Below, piece after piece: positions 16,839-26,119 of a DNA stretch of 32,003 nt. The DNA comes from Telmatospirillum sp. (GTDB lineage: Bacteria > Pseudomonadota > Alphaproteobacteria > Rhodospirillales > Magnetospirillaceae), in assembly GCA_009712185.1 (NCBI GenBank), contig WASQ01000056.1, positions 1 through 32,003 of the forward strand, written 5' to 3'. The translations under genes were made by a program, and so were the position numbers. The number at the start of each line of letters is the position of its first letter. Positions within the stretch are counted from its first letter, which is position 1. Below the pieces are notes generated by a model, which was not told the DNA's origin, made no database searches, and saw only the letters and a program-made list of their open reading frames with translations.

Positions 16839-19800
16839 CCGTGTCCGATATCATCGAACGCCACAGTCGTTCCATCATCGCGGTGGCCTCGGCGCTGGCG
16901 CTGGCCGGCCTGGCCGCGGCGGCATCTCTACCGGTCGGACTGTTCCCCCAGACCTCCTTTCCCCGCGTGGTGGTCGACCTCAATTCGGGCGACCGGCCCG
17001 CCGCGGAAACGGCCCTTCTTCTCACCCGCCCTGCGGAGGAGGCCATCCGTTCCGTCCCCGGAGTGCGGGAAATCCGTTCGTCCACATCGCGTGGCGCGGC
17101 CCAGATTTCCATCGATTTCGGCTGGGGACGCGACATGGTGGCGACCACCTTGCAGGTCGATTCGGCGCTGACACGGATCCTGCCGGGGCTTCCCGCCGGG
17201 GCGAGCTATGACGTGCGCCGCATGGATCCGACGGTGTTCCCCATCATCTCCTACGGCCTGATATCCGACACACTGTCGCCGACGGCCCTACGGGACCTCG
17301 CGGACCTTCGCATCGTGCCGATGCTGTCGTCGATTCCCGGACTGGCCCGCGTTGGCGTCCAGGGAGGACAGACCGAGGAGATTCAGGTTCTGGCCGACCC
17401 CCATCGGCTGGACAGCTACGGCCTGTCGATGACCGATCTGGCGTCGGCGCTGTCGGCGGCCAATGTCGTTCAGGCGGTCGGCCGCGTGCAGGACAACGGC
17501 AAGCTCTACCTCATGGTCTCGGCGAATGCCCTCCGGACGCCGGACGATATCTGCCGGGTGGTCGTGAAAAGCGGCGCCAACGGTCTTGTCACGCTGGGCG
17601 ACGTGGCGGATGTCCGCGACGGCGTCGAACCGGCCTGGATCCATGTCAGCGAAGACGGCAAACCGGCCGTCCTGTTCAACGTTTATGAACAGCCGGACGG
17701 CAATGCCGTGCAGATCGCCGGCCAGGTGCGCGACAAACTGGCGGCGTTTCCATTGCCGCCCGGGGTAAAGCTGGTGAACTGGTACGATCAGAGCCTGTTG
17801 GTCGTCCAATCGACGGGCAGCATTCGCGACGCCGTGCTCATCGGCCTTGTCCTGGCCGGATTGGTGCTGATCCTTTTCCTGCGCAGTTGGCGGATGACAT
17901 TGATCGCCGTCCTGGTGGTTCCGGCAACCCTGGCCGCCAGCGTCCTTGTCCTCAGCATGCTGGGGATGAGCTTCAACCTGATGACTTTGGGCGGCATTGC
18001 CGCGGCGGTCGGGCTTGTCATCGATGATGTTATCGTCATGGTCGAACATATCGCGCGCCGCGCCGGAACCGCCCCTGGCGACCCGGCATCGTCCGGACGA
18101 GACCGGGTCATCCCGGCGGCGCGGGAGTTCATGCAGCCGCTGACCGGATCCAGCCTTGCGACCCTGATCGTCTTTCTGCCCCTTGGCTTTCTCGACGGGG
18201 TAACCGGCGCTTTCTCCAAGGCCCTGTCGATCACCATGGCCGGGACCCTTGCATTGTCCTATCTGATGGCGGCCTTCGTCGTGCCCATCCTCGCGCGCTG
18301 GCTGATCGACTTTCAGCACTGGCACGATCCGGCCGCGGGACGACAGGGTCGGATCGACCGGCTGCACACCCGTCTGCTCGACCGGCTGTTCAAGGCGCCG
18401 TGGCTGTTGCCAGCGGCGCTGGCACCCTTGCTGACAGCCGGCTGGATCGCCTACAGCCATGTCCAGACAGGTTTCATGCCGACCGTCGATGAGGGCGGGT
18501 TCGTCATGGATTTTTATACCCGTCCGGGAACATCGCTGACCGAGACGGAGCGGGAGCTTTCCGAGGTCGAGGACATCATCCGTTCGATGCCCGAGGTCGA
18601 CACCTTCTCGCGACGGGTGGGGACGGGACTAGGCGGCGGGCTGGGCGAGTCCAATCACGGCGACATCTTCGTCCATCTGAAACCGGACCATGCGCGCCCG
18701 ACCTCCGCCGTCATGGCCGACGTCCTGGCCCGGGTCGAAAAAGACGTCCCTGGCGTCCAGGTCGAGCTGGCACAACTGATGGAGGATCTGATCGGCGACC
18801 TCACCGCGGTACCACAGCCGATCGAAATCAAGCTTTACGCGGCCGATCCCGGCCAGTTGATCCCGCAGGCCAACAAGGTCGCAGACGCCATCCGGCAGAT
18901 CGATGGTGTGGTGGAGGTGAAGAACGGCGTCACTCCGGCGGGCGACGGGATCGACCTTCGCATCGATGCGGCGCGGGCGGCGCTTGAAGGAACAACACCG
19001 GACGAGATCACCAGGGCCGTCGACATTGCCCTGACGGGCACGGTGGCGACGCAACTGCCGCAATCCGCCAAAGTGGTGGGACTCCGCGTCCGTCTGCCGA
19101 AGGCCCTGACATTGCGCCGGACGGAGCTCGGCGACCTGCCGGTCCGGGCCGCCGACGGGCATCTTTTCCCGCTGCGCCGGGTCGCGTCGCTCATCCAGGT
19201 CACCGGCGAGGCGGAGCAGTCCCGTGACAATCTGGCGCCAATGGTCGCCGTCACCGGCCGGATCGAAGGACGCGGTATCGGAGCCGTTATCGCCGACGTC
19301 GAACGGCGCCTGACGCAGCCCGGGCTGTTGGCCCCGGGGGTCACCTACGAGATGGCAGGCCTCTACCGGCAACAGCAGATCGCCTTTTTCGGCCTGGCAA
19401 AAGTATTCGCGGCCGCCCTTGCCGCCGAGCTGGTCCTGATGCTGATCCTCTACGAGCGCCTGTGGCTGTCGCTGATTATCGTCGGCACATCCCTGCTATC
19501 CACCACAGCCGTCTTTATCGCCCTCTGGCTCACCGGTGTGACGCTGAACATCACGGCCCTGATGGGCATGACGATGATCATCGGCATCGGCACAGAAATG
19601 ACGATCTTCTACGTCTCCGAATATCAGCATCTTTGTTCATCGATGCCGCCCGGGACAGCCTTGAGGGAGGCAAGCCGGAACCGGCGGCGTCCGATCACCA
19701 TGACCACCCTGGCCGCGATCCTCACCCTGGCGCCGCTGGCATTCGCGATCGGCCAGGGCTCCGACATGCAACAGCCGCTGGCCATCGCCATCATCGCCGG

Positions 19801-19903
19801 CCTGGTCCTGCAATATCCCCTGGTTTTACTGGCCTGCCCGGTTCTGATCGGCCTGACGTCTGGTCCGCGGAAAACAAAAATAATAGCGGAACATCAATCA
19901 TGA
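16835..19903 (+). CDS. RND efflux inner-membrane permease
   Basis: The 1022-residue transporter has the RND layout: helix 1 near residues 15-33, a large periplasmic loop, helices 2-6 at about 330-480, a second loop, and helices 8-12 at about 850-1010. Helix 4 carries D397-D398 in GLVIDDVIVMVEHI, the proton-relay pair of HAE-type pumps. Helix 10 reads GIGTEMTIFYVSEY, with E921 where AcrB-like pumps usually have a Lys or Asn region, so this is not a standard AcrB or CzcA relative. A proton-relay Glu in that helix is known from CusA. It starts with GTG in a GTGA overlap, and the methyltransferase gene overlaps its stop as ATGA. The substrate is unknown. Confidence 0.94.
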   Translation: MTVSDIIERHSRSIIAVASALALAGLAAAASLPVGLFPQTSFPRVVVDLNSGDRPAAETALLLTRPAEEAIRSVPGVREIRSSTSRGAAQISIDFGWGRDMVATTLQVDSALTRILPGLPAGASYDVRRMDPTVFPIISYGLISDTLSPTALRDLADLRIVPMLSSIPGLARVGVQGGQTEEIQVLADPHRLDSYGLSMTDLASALSAANVVQAVGRVQDNGKLYLMVSANALRTPDDICRVVVKSGANGLVTLGDVADVRDGVEPAWIHVSEDGKPAVLFNVYEQPDGNAVQIAGQVRDKLAAFPLPPGVKLVNWYDQSLLVVQSTGSIRDAVLIGLVLAGLVLILFLRSWRMTLIAVLVVPATLAASVLVLSMLGMSFNLMTLGGIAAAVGLVIDDVIVMVEHIARRAGTAPGDPASSGRDRVIPAAREFMQPLTGSSLATLIVFLPLGFLDGVTGAFSKALSITMAGTLALSYLMAAFVVPILARWLIDFQHWHDPAAGRQGRIDRLHTRLLDRLFKAPWLLPAALAPLLTAGWIAYSHVQTGFMPTVDEGGFVMDFYTRPGTSLTETERELSEVEDIIRSMPEVDTFSRRVGTGLGGGLGESNHGDIFVHLKPDHARPTSAVMADVLARVEKDVPGVQVELAQLMEDLIGDLTAVPQPIEIKLYAADPGQLIPQANKVADAIRQIDGVVEVKNGVTPAGDGIDLRIDAARAALEGTTPDEITRAVDIALTGTVATQLPQSAKVVGLRVRLPKALTLRRTELGDLPVRAADGHLFPLRRVASLIQVTGEAEQSRDNLAPMVAVTGRIEGRGIGAVIADVERRLTQPGLLAPGVTYEMAGLYRQQQIAFFGLAKVFAAALAAELVLMLILYERLWLSLIIVGTSLLSTTAVFIALWLTGVTLNITALMGMTMIIGIGTEMTIFYVSEYQHLCSSMPPGTALREASRNRRRPITMTTLAAILTLAPLAFAIGQGSDMQQPLAIAIIAGLVLQYPLVLLACPVLIGLTSGPRKTKIIAEHQS

Positions 19904-20742
19904 CCACAGCAACAAAAGAGCAACGGGACCGTTTCGCGGAAGAAATCGGAGCGGCCTGCGGAATCAAATCCAAACCGATACTGCATGCTTTTGCCACGGT
20001 TCCACGGGAAAGCTTCCTGCCGCCGGGACCATGGGTTATCGAAGCGATCGATGGCATGTATTACACGTCGCAAAACGATGATGTTTCACATGTGCTTCAT
20101 GCTGTCGGCGTGGCTCTCGACATCAACCGGGCGCTCAACAATGCCAACCCGGCCAGAATTGGGCGTGCGCTGGAGGCCGCCAGTTTTCTGCCCGGGGACA
20201 CCGTTCTTCACGTCGGGGCGGGAACGGGCTATTTCTCCGCGATCATTGCCGAATTGATCGGTCCCCGGGGCCTGCTGATCGCCGCGGAAATCGATGAGCA
20301 GCTTGCGCGCTCGGCACGGTTCAATCTTGCCCCGTGGCCGAATATCCATGTGGTCGGCGATGCCCTGACATGCCCGCTCCCTCCGCTTGACGTGGTCTTT
20401 GCCAGTGCCGGGTCCCCCGTTGTCCCCCGGCGATGGATTGACGCGCTGCGGCCGGGCGGACGCATGGTCCTGCCGATCACAGGATCGATGAATATCGGCA
20501 TTTCCTATGTCATCTGGAAAACGGACCAATCGATGTGGCTCACGGCGCAGCCCAAGGAACTTGTCCGTTTCTACCCTTGCATCGGCACCCGCGATCTTCC
20601 GTCAATGCTGGCTATGGATGCCGCTTTTGCCGATCCTCGCGGACTTGCGGTGAAGAGCCTCCGGCTGGATGCCCACGACCGCGAGGAGACTTGCTGGCTG
20701 CACGGCCACGATTGGTGTCTGACACTGGCCACCCGTCCCTGA
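19900..20742 (+). CDS. PCMT-like SAM-dependent methyltransferase
   Basis: The 280-residue protein has a class I methyltransferase fold. Motif I is VLHVGAGTGYFSAIIAELIG (about 103-122), followed by LIAAEIDEQLARSARFNL with the acidic SAM-ribose binding residue, and VVFASAGSPVVP. The order and the N-terminal HAFATVPRESFLPP resemble protein-L-isoaspartate O-methyltransferases. ATG 19900 overlaps the permease stop codon as ATGA; an earlier in-frame start inside the permease gene is unlikely. A PCMT relative as last gene of an RND operon is unusual. It could modify the pump substrate or repair damaged envelope proteins, but neither can be read from the sequence. Confidence 0.88.
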   Translation: MTTATKEQRDRFAEEIGAACGIKSKPILHAFATVPRESFLPPGPWVIEAIDGMYYTSQNDDVSHVLHAVGVALDINRALNNANPARIGRALEAASFLPGDTVLHVGAGTGYFSAIIAELIGPRGLLIAAEIDEQLARSARFNLAPWPNIHVVGDALTCPLPPLDVVFASAGSPVVPRRWIDALRPGGRMVLPITGSMNIGISYVIWKTDQSMWLTAQPKELVRFYPCIGTRDLPSMLAMDAAFADPRGLAVKSLRLDAHDREETCWLHGHDWCLTLATRP

Positions 20743-20889
20743 TGCCGGGAGGCGGCCTTCCGGGACCGGAGCCGCCGGCGCGGAGCGGCGGCCCCCAAAA
20801 GGACGGGATGACCGCCAGCCGCTCCTCCCCGGCCCGATCCGACGCCGATGAACGCGAACATCCCCCGGCGTCGACCGGATCCATCCCCG

Positions 20890-22041
20890 TCAGACGCGGA
20901 TCCAGTCCAGATAGACCGGCTGCAGACCGCGGGCCAGGATCGCCGCATGCACCTCCGGGACGCTTCTCGGATCGGACAGCTCGAACTGGCCGTCGCCGGC
21001 CTCCTGTTCTCCGTGTCCGCCGATATCGACCCGGACGCCCGCCGAGATCTTGGTACAGCAGAGATCGATGACATTGTCGCGGAATCCCGCCCGCTCCCTC
21101 GATGAGATGGTCATGCCGGCGAACGGCATGAACAGGCGATAGGCCAGCATCACCTGCAGAAGTTGCGGTTCGTGCACATCCTTCGGATTTTCGGCCGCGT
21201 TGTTGATATAGGGGCGCAGTCTCGGCAGGGAAAAGGATATCTCGGCGTGCGGATAGGCCCGCTGGATCAGAAAGGCGTGAAGCCCGGTGGCGAAGGCATC
21301 CTTGCGGAAATCGGCCAGTCCGAGCAGAGCGGCGAAGGTCACGCCGCGCATGCCGCCGCGCAAGGCGCGTTCCTGGGCGTTGACCCGATAGGGGAACACG
21401 CGCTTCGGGCCTCGCCGATGAACCTCCAGATAGCGGACCGGATCGTAGGTTTCCTGGAAAACGCAAACATAGTCGGCGCCGCAACGATGGAGATGGGCGT
21501 ATTCGTCGCTGTTCAGCGGATAGATCTCGACGCCGACCTGATTGAAATGGCGGGCGGCCTGCCGGACGGCCTCGCCGATATAGGTAACGTCGGACTTCGT
21601 CCGCGACTCGCCCGTCAGCAGAAGGATGTCCTGCAATCCGGTGGCCGCGATGGCCCGCAATTCCCGCTCGATCCCCTCCGGGTCGAGGCGGGCGCGGCGG
21701 ATCTTGTTGGTGCTGTTGAAGCCGCAATACACGCACTGGTTCTGGCAATAGTTGGAAAGATAGAGCGGCGTGAACAGCGACACCGCGTTGCCGAAGTGAC
21801 GTTTTCTTTCGCTGCGCGCCCGGGCCGCCATCTGCTCCAGGAACGGGAAGGCGGCCGGGGACAGCAAGGCCGCGAAGTCCTCCACCGCCAGGACCCGGGC
21901 ATCCAGGGCCCGGGCGACGTCGCGGTCGGTGTAGGACGTCGGATCGAAACGACCGGTCGCCTCGAGGATCTGATCCAGGATATCCGTCCCGATCACTTCC
22001 ATCCCCTCCTCATAGGGGGCGTATTCGAACGATCCACTCAT
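20890..22041 (-). CDS. thiH: 2-iminoacetate synthase (tyrosine lyase, radical SAM)
   Basis: The 383-residue enzyme cleaves tyrosine to dehydroglycine for thiazole synthesis. The radical-SAM cluster motif is C99-x3-C103-x2-C106 in NYCQNQCVYCGF. Family landmarks follow: ILLLTGESRTKSDVTYI, VCVFQETYDP with the adjacent VHRRGPKR, and FSLPRLRPY near residue 270. The late ISSRERAGFRDNVIDLCCTKISAGVRVDIGGH is also ThiH-like. Length is normal for the family. Its start overlaps the thiG stop as ATGA, so the two are coupled. ThiH is oxygen-sensitive and replaces the oxidase ThiO in organisms that live anaerobically, consistent with a facultative anaerobe that also has qNOR. Confidence 0.96.
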   Translation of the reverse strand: MSGSFEYAPYEEGMEVIGTDILDQILEATGRFDPTSYTDRDVARALDARVLAVEDFAALLSPAAFPFLEQMAARARSERKRHFGNAVSLFTPLYLSNYCQNQCVYCGFNSTNKIRRARLDPEGIERELRAIAATGLQDILLLTGESRTKSDVTYIGEAVRQAARHFNQVGVEIYPLNSDEYAHLHRCGADYVCVFQETYDPVRYLEVHRRGPKRVFPYRVNAQERALRGGMRGVTFAALLGLADFRKDAFATGLHAFLIQRAYPHAEISFSLPRLRPYINNAAENPKDVHEPQLLQVMLAYRLFMPFAGMTISSRERAGFRDNVIDLCCTKISAGVRVDIGGHGEQEAGDGQFELSDPRSVPEVHAAILARGLQPVYLDWIRV

Positions 22042-22877
22042 TTTTCGTCTCCCGCCCCCGCATCCCGGAGGAACCCGGTCAGAGGACTGGATGCCTCCGC
22101 CCGGTCGTCGAGACGCCGCCCGAGGCCGGCGCGGAATGCCAGACGACCGGCACCGATCGCGGCCGCGAATGCCTGGGACATGCGGGCAACGTCGCCGGCG
22201 GTGGCGACCGCCGTGTTCGCCATGATCGCCGCCACGCCCATCTCCATGGCCTCGCAGGCCTGCGAGGGTCGGCCGATTCCGGCATCGACGATGATCGGCA
22301 AATCGATCTCATCGACCAGAATGCGGATGAAATCCCGGGTAGAGAGGCCCCGGTTGCTGCCGATCGGTGCCGCCAGGGGCATGATCGCGGCGGCCCCGGC
22401 GTCGCACATGGCCCGGGCGGCCACCAGATCCGGATACATATAGGGCAGGCAGATGAACCCTTCGCGGGCGAGAACCTCGATGGCCCTGGTGGTCTCGGAG
22501 TTGTCCGGCAATAGATATTTCGTGTCCGGAATCACCTCCAGCTTGATGAAATCGCCACAGTGCAATTCGCGAGACAGACGGGCGATCCGGATCGCCTCCT
22601 CGGCCGTCCTGGCGCCGGAGGTGTTGGGCAGCAAAGTGACATCGGAGGGCAGATAGTCGAGAATATTAGCCATTCCGCCCGCATTGGCGCGACGCAGCGC
22701 CAGCGTCACGATTTCGGCTTTGGCGCAACGGACCACTGTCTGCATCAGATCGAGCGAGAATTTGCCCGAGCCCAGAATGAAGCGGGACCGGAAATGTCTC
22801 CCACCGATGATCAGATCGTCGTTTTCGGGAACGGCGCCCGCAACGGATGTAGGATTTTGCGTGGATTGAACGGACAT
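22038..22877 (-). CDS. thiG: Thiazole synthase
   Basis: The 279-residue TIM-barrel enzyme joins dehydroglycine, deoxyxylulose 5-phosphate and ThiS-thiocarboxylate into the thiazole phosphate. Family motifs are FILGSGKF, EIVTLALRRAN, LLPNTSGARTAEEAIRIARL, and FIKLEVIPDTKYLLPD with catalytic K112. PIGSNRGLSTRDFIRI, VDAGIGRPSQACEAMEMG and ANTAVATAGD close the barrel. The N-terminus has about 20 residues more than typical ThiG. ATG 22877 has GAGGAGGT a few bases upstream. It is the first gene after a TPP riboswitch, and thiH follows with a 4-bp overlap. No thiS gene is visible between riboswitch and thiG. Confidence 0.96.
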   Translation of the reverse strand: MSVQSTQNPTSVAGAVPENDDLIIGGRHFRSRFILGSGKFSLDLMQTVVRCAKAEIVTLALRRANAGGMANILDYLPSDVTLLPNTSGARTAEEAIRIARLSRELHCGDFIKLEVIPDTKYLLPDNSETTRAIEVLAREGFICLPYMYPDLVAARAMCDAGAAAIMPLAAPIGSNRGLSTRDFIRILVDEIDLPIIVDAGIGRPSQACEAMEMGVAAIMANTAVATAGDVARMSQAFAAAIGAGRLAFRAGLGRRLDDRAEASSPLTGFLRDAGAGDEK

Positions 22878-22955
22878 CAGGACCTCCTCTGTTCAACGAG
22901 AAGAGATCCGGGAAAAATGCTGACTGCGTGACGATTCGGATTTCAGACTGATTCC

Positions 22956-23062
22956 GATCCCTCCGCCGGCATGACCCGGATCAGGTTCGAAGGGTTCCTG
23001 TATCGCGCTTTCGCGCCAACAGTGTCTCAGGCCCTTGGACGGACCACCCCTTGGAATGGGGG
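22956..23062 (-). promoter_or_regulatory. TPP riboswitch (THI element)
   Basis: Read on the minus strand, the element contains the 5' core GGGCCTGAGACA and the 3' core ACCTGATCCGGGTCATGCCG followed by GCGGAGGGA, the two conserved THI-box strands that bind thiamine pyrophosphate. A CGCGCTTTCGCG hairpin between them is the variable P3 extension. It lies about 80 bases upstream of thiG, so it should shut off thiG-thiH when TPP is abundant. The exact P1 ends are estimated. Confidence 0.92.
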
Positions 23063-23112
23063 CAGTGTGCGTCCATTGATCCGCCATCGTCAACAGATGG
23101 TTCGAAAGGGCA

Positions 23113-23141
23113 ATCGATCGGTTCCGATCTGTTCATGTCAA
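23113..23141 (-). promoter_or_regulatory. Possible sigma70 promoter for thiG-thiH
   Basis: On the minus strand a consensus TTGACA (23136-23141) is separated by 17 bases from ATCGAT (23113-23118). It is placed about 50 bases upstream of the riboswitch. The -10 match is weak, so this is a suggestion. Confidence 0.35.
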
Positions 23142-23392
23142 GGCCGGGATGCCGCGGATGCCGGAACCGGGGCCAAGACGAAATACCCGGATGAGCTTAT
23201 CCCAAGTCTCGATGAGGGACCACGAGCGGGTAACGGGCCGTGCCCCCAGGGCCATCGCTCGCCATCCGCTCGCGGGACCGGGGCGGACCGGCCAAGCGTG
23301 GTTCTTGCGATCGCGGAGAGAAAAGCGCGGACCGGCTCCGCGATCGACGCGGCGCAAGGACATGCTCTTGACCGGATTGCCGGTCTCCAACC
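23142..23392. other. Gene-free spacer between the thi promoter and the MFS gene
   Basis: I see no convincing gene, hairpin terminator or repeat here. The open frames on either strand lack family features and read against the codon bias of the neighbours. Confidence 0.5.
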
Positions 23393-24910
23393 TCATGACG
23401 CACCATCGACGCCTCTCTGCCGCCCGAAGGTGATGAAACTGAGTGCGGCCAGCCCCCAGACGCCGATGGCGCCGTAGAGCATCACGTCTCCGAAGCCGCC
23501 CGCCAGCGCACCAGGGCCGATCACCTGCAATGCTCCCCAAACGGACTGATCGGGAGTGGAAACATTTCCGGCGGCAATCCGTTCGGCGATATGCCGAAGC
23601 TGTGTTGCGTCGGGCGCTCCAGATGCTGCGCCGAGGCGCTTTTGGACACCTTCGAGCAAGACGAATCCCATCAGCGCGATGTTGACAGCGAGTGAGATCA
23701 TCCGGGCGCTCATGTCGATACCGGACGCCATGCCCGCCCTGTCGCTCGATACCGATCCGGTCGTGGTGTTGGTGACCGGCGTATTGGTCGCCCCGAGGCC
23801 GATCCCGGCCAGCACCGCGCCGGCCAATGTCGTCGCCAGGGCCGGTGAACCGCCGCCTGTTCCAATCTTCATGATGAAGAAGCCGAGACCGATCACGAAC
23901 AGTCCAGCCGGGATGACGCTGCCCGCGCCAAGACGCAACGAAAGGCGTTCGGCGAAGGGTGGGACGACCAGCGTCGGCAGCGTGTAGGCGAGAAGTGCGA
24001 AGCCTGCCGCCAGCCCATCAAGCCCAAGCCCCGCCTGAAACCAGATCGGCAGATAGATCATGAAAGGCCAGAAACTGAAATTCATGCCCATCGCGCCGAA
24101 CAGCGCTCCGGAAAAGGGTCTGATCCGGAACACCGAGAAGTCGAACATCGGGTGCGGAGCGATCCGCTCAACGGTGATGAAAGCGATCAGGCTGAGGGTG
24201 GCCATGGCGACGATCGCCTGCGCGAGCGGACTGATGAAGCCGAGTTCGCCGCCCTGGGTGATGACGTAAGCGACGCAGAAGACGGCCAGTGACAGGGTCA
24301 CAATGCCGGCGAGATCCAGTCGCCGGGCCTCGGGGTCTTTCGATTCCCGAACACCCAGCAGAGCCGGAACGACTGTAAAAACCGCGACAAAGGCGTGGAT
24401 CAGGAACACCCAGGCCCAGCCCATCAGGGCTGCGATCCCACTTCCGATCACCGGACCAAAGCCGAGGCCAACGCCAAATACGATACCCCACCATCCAAAA
24501 GCCCGGGCTCGGTCCCTCACGTCACTGAACTGCTTCGAAAGAACCGCGACTTGGCAGATCAACATGGCCCCGCCACTCGCCCCCTGGAGCGCCCGACCAA
24601 CGATAAGGACGGGCATGTCAGGCGCGAGGCCGCACAGCAGCGAGGCTGCGCCGAAAGCGACGATGGTCATGACGAACAGGCGCTTGCGGCCGTATCGGTC
24701 GGCCAGAGTGCCGGCGGCCATCAGGACCGTCGCCACAGCGATGGTGTAGGCGTTCATCGTCCATTGGAGCTGCTGGAAATCGGCGTGAAGATCGTTATCC
24801 AGCGTCGGCAGGATCGCCGGTACGCTGGATATTTCGAGTCCGAACATCAGGGATGCGAGGCAGGCTGCGGCCAAGGCGAAGTTGCCTCGTCGCGAAGACA
24901 TAAAGGACAT
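23393..24910 (-). CDS. MFS drug/multidrug exporter, DHA2 (14-helix) type
   Basis: The 505-residue transporter shows MFS motif A as GTLADRYGRKRLF between helices 2 and 3, a motif C-like GIVFGVGLGFGPVIGSGI in helix 5 typical of proton antiporters, and VGRALQGASGGAML in helix 4. Length and hydrophobic spacing fit the 14-helix DHA2 family (QacA/SmvA-like). ATG 24910 follows a GAAAGG site; a second in-frame ATG lies three codons later. A LysR-family gene is divergent across a 181-bp promoter region, a common arrangement for regulated exporters. The substrate is unknown. Confidence 0.92.
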   Translation of the reverse strand: MSFMSSRRGNFALAAACLASLMFGLEISSVPAILPTLDNDLHADFQQLQWTMNAYTIAVATVLMAAGTLADRYGRKRLFVMTIVAFGAASLLCGLAPDMPVLIVGRALQGASGGAMLICQVAVLSKQFSDVRDRARAFGWWGIVFGVGLGFGPVIGSGIAALMGWAWVFLIHAFVAVFTVVPALLGVRESKDPEARRLDLAGIVTLSLAVFCVAYVITQGGELGFISPLAQAIVAMATLSLIAFITVERIAPHPMFDFSVFRIRPFSGALFGAMGMNFSFWPFMIYLPIWFQAGLGLDGLAAGFALLAYTLPTLVVPPFAERLSLRLGAGSVIPAGLFVIGLGFFIMKIGTGGGSPALATTLAGAVLAGIGLGATNTPVTNTTTGSVSSDRAGMASGIDMSARMISLAVNIALMGFVLLEGVQKRLGAASGAPDATQLRHIAERIAAGNVSTPDQSVWGALQVIGPGALAGGFGDVMLYGAIGVWGLAALSFITFGRQRGVDGAS

Positions 24911-25091
24911 GATCAGGCCTTTCAGCGCCGGGATCGCCCGGTGTCTCCGAGAGCCGCGGGTCACCCACAACGGCCAAGACCGGGGTGACACGACAGCCTT
25001 GCGAGCGACTGTTGTTGCTGGAGCTGATCGTAGGTGAAACTTGACGATATAAGAATGATATGGCTGAGTATTTCAGAAACAACAAATTCGG

Positions 25092-25961
25092 ATGATCGAA
25101 ATGGCATCCCTCGATGTCGAGTCGGTTCGGGCTTTCGTGGCCATCGCAGACCTGCAGAGTTTCACGCGGGCGGCGGAGGCACTCGGCACCACGCAAGGGG
25201 CGATCAGCGTCAAGCTGCGGCGCCTGGAAGAGCGGATCGGCCAACGGCTGATCGAGCGCACGCCGCGCCACGTCCGGCTCTCCGCCCACGGCGCCGTCTT
25301 TCTCGACCGTGCTCGCGATTTTCTTGCCGCGCACGAAGCCGCGCTGTCGGCGCTCGCCTTCACGACTCCGCGCCGCTTCGGGCTCGGCATTGCTGCGCAT
25401 GTGGCCGGACCGGAGCTTCCGACCCTTCTGGCGCAACTCAACGCGCATGACCCGGGCCTGCGCATTGAGGTCCGCCTCGAAAACTCGCGCACGCTGCTCG
25501 ACGCCTTCGATCGGGGGGAGCTGGACGCCTGTATCATCCGTCGCGAAGACGACCGGCGCGACGGCGAAGTTCTCGGCCCCGAGCATTTCGGATGGTTCGC
25601 CGCGCCGAATTTCGAGCATCGGCAGGGCGAGCCACTACGGCTGGCCGCCCTGTCCCCATCCTGCGGCGTGCGCGATATTGCGACCCGAGCTCTCGACGAG
25701 GCGGGCATCGCCTGGACGGAAGTCTTTCTCGGTGGCGGTTCTTCGGCAGTGGCGGCGGCCGGCTCCGCCGGACTCGCCATGGCCATCTTTTCCTGTCGCC
25801 TTGCTCCGCCCGGCACCAGCGAAATCGGCGAGCGATTCAGGTTGCCGCGCCTGCCGCCGTCCGAGATCGTGCTGCACTCGACGCTCACCGATCCCAAGTC
25901 GCGCGCCGCATTGCGCACGCTCGCCGCCGCGTTCCGTGAGCATCGCGCGATGGCCGGATAG
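25092..25961 (+). CDS. LysR-family transcriptional regulator
   Basis: The 289-residue protein has the LysR helix-turn-helix at about residues 10-65: VRAFVAIADLQSFTRAAEALGTTQGAISVKLRRLEERIGQRLIERTPRHVRLS. An effector-binding domain of the periplasmic-binding-protein type follows. Length is normal. ATG 25092 has an alternative in-frame ATG nine bases later. The MFS exporter gene is divergent, so this regulator probably controls it and itself from the shared region. The effector cannot be inferred. Confidence 0.93.
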   Translation: MIEMASLDVESVRAFVAIADLQSFTRAAEALGTTQGAISVKLRRLEERIGQRLIERTPRHVRLSAHGAVFLDRARDFLAAHEAALSALAFTTPRRFGLGIAAHVAGPELPTLLAQLNAHDPGLRIEVRLENSRTLLDAFDRGELDACIIRREDDRRDGEVLGPEHFGWFAAPNFEHRQGEPLRLAALSPSCGVRDIATRALDEAGIAWTEVFLGGGSSAVAAAGSAGLAMAIFSCRLAPPGTSEIGERFRLPRLPPSEIVLHSTLTDPKSRAALRTLAAAFREHRAMAG

Positions 25962-25982
25962 CGGGCGCGACGCAAAGATATT

Positions 25983-26019
25983 GGCGGGGCTTTTGTGGAA
26001 TTTGATTGCGGGGCAGAAT
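25983..26019. repeat. Degenerate direct repeat of the tRNA 3' end (att-like)
   Basis: This 37-nt stretch matches 31949-31987, which covers the terminator stem and 3' end of the minus-strand tRNA. Thirty-two of 39 aligned columns are identical, with five substitutions and two single-base gaps. The copies are in direct orientation and bracket about 6 kb. It starts 22 bp after the LysR stop. An attachment-site remnant is an inference. Confidence 0.45.
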
Positions 26020-26119
26020 CCAATCATTTCGCTGACAGGAAACATCTGTCCGCTTTTGCTCGCTGGAGGCCAAATTTTTTAAAAATTAGTCTCTGCGACA
26101 GGGGAAAACGATAGATATT

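Noticed and set aside
17288-18460. Minus-strand frame inside the RND permease
   Set aside because: It is antisense to a conserved transporter and shows no motif.
20771-20792. Hairpin between the methyltransferase and thiH genes as a terminator
   Set aside because: The stem is only 6 bp with a 10-base loop and no U tract, too weak to call in such GC-rich sequence.
21163-22443. Plus-strand frame opposite thiG and thiH
   Set aside because: It spans two recognised genes in antisense, so it is explained by GC bias.
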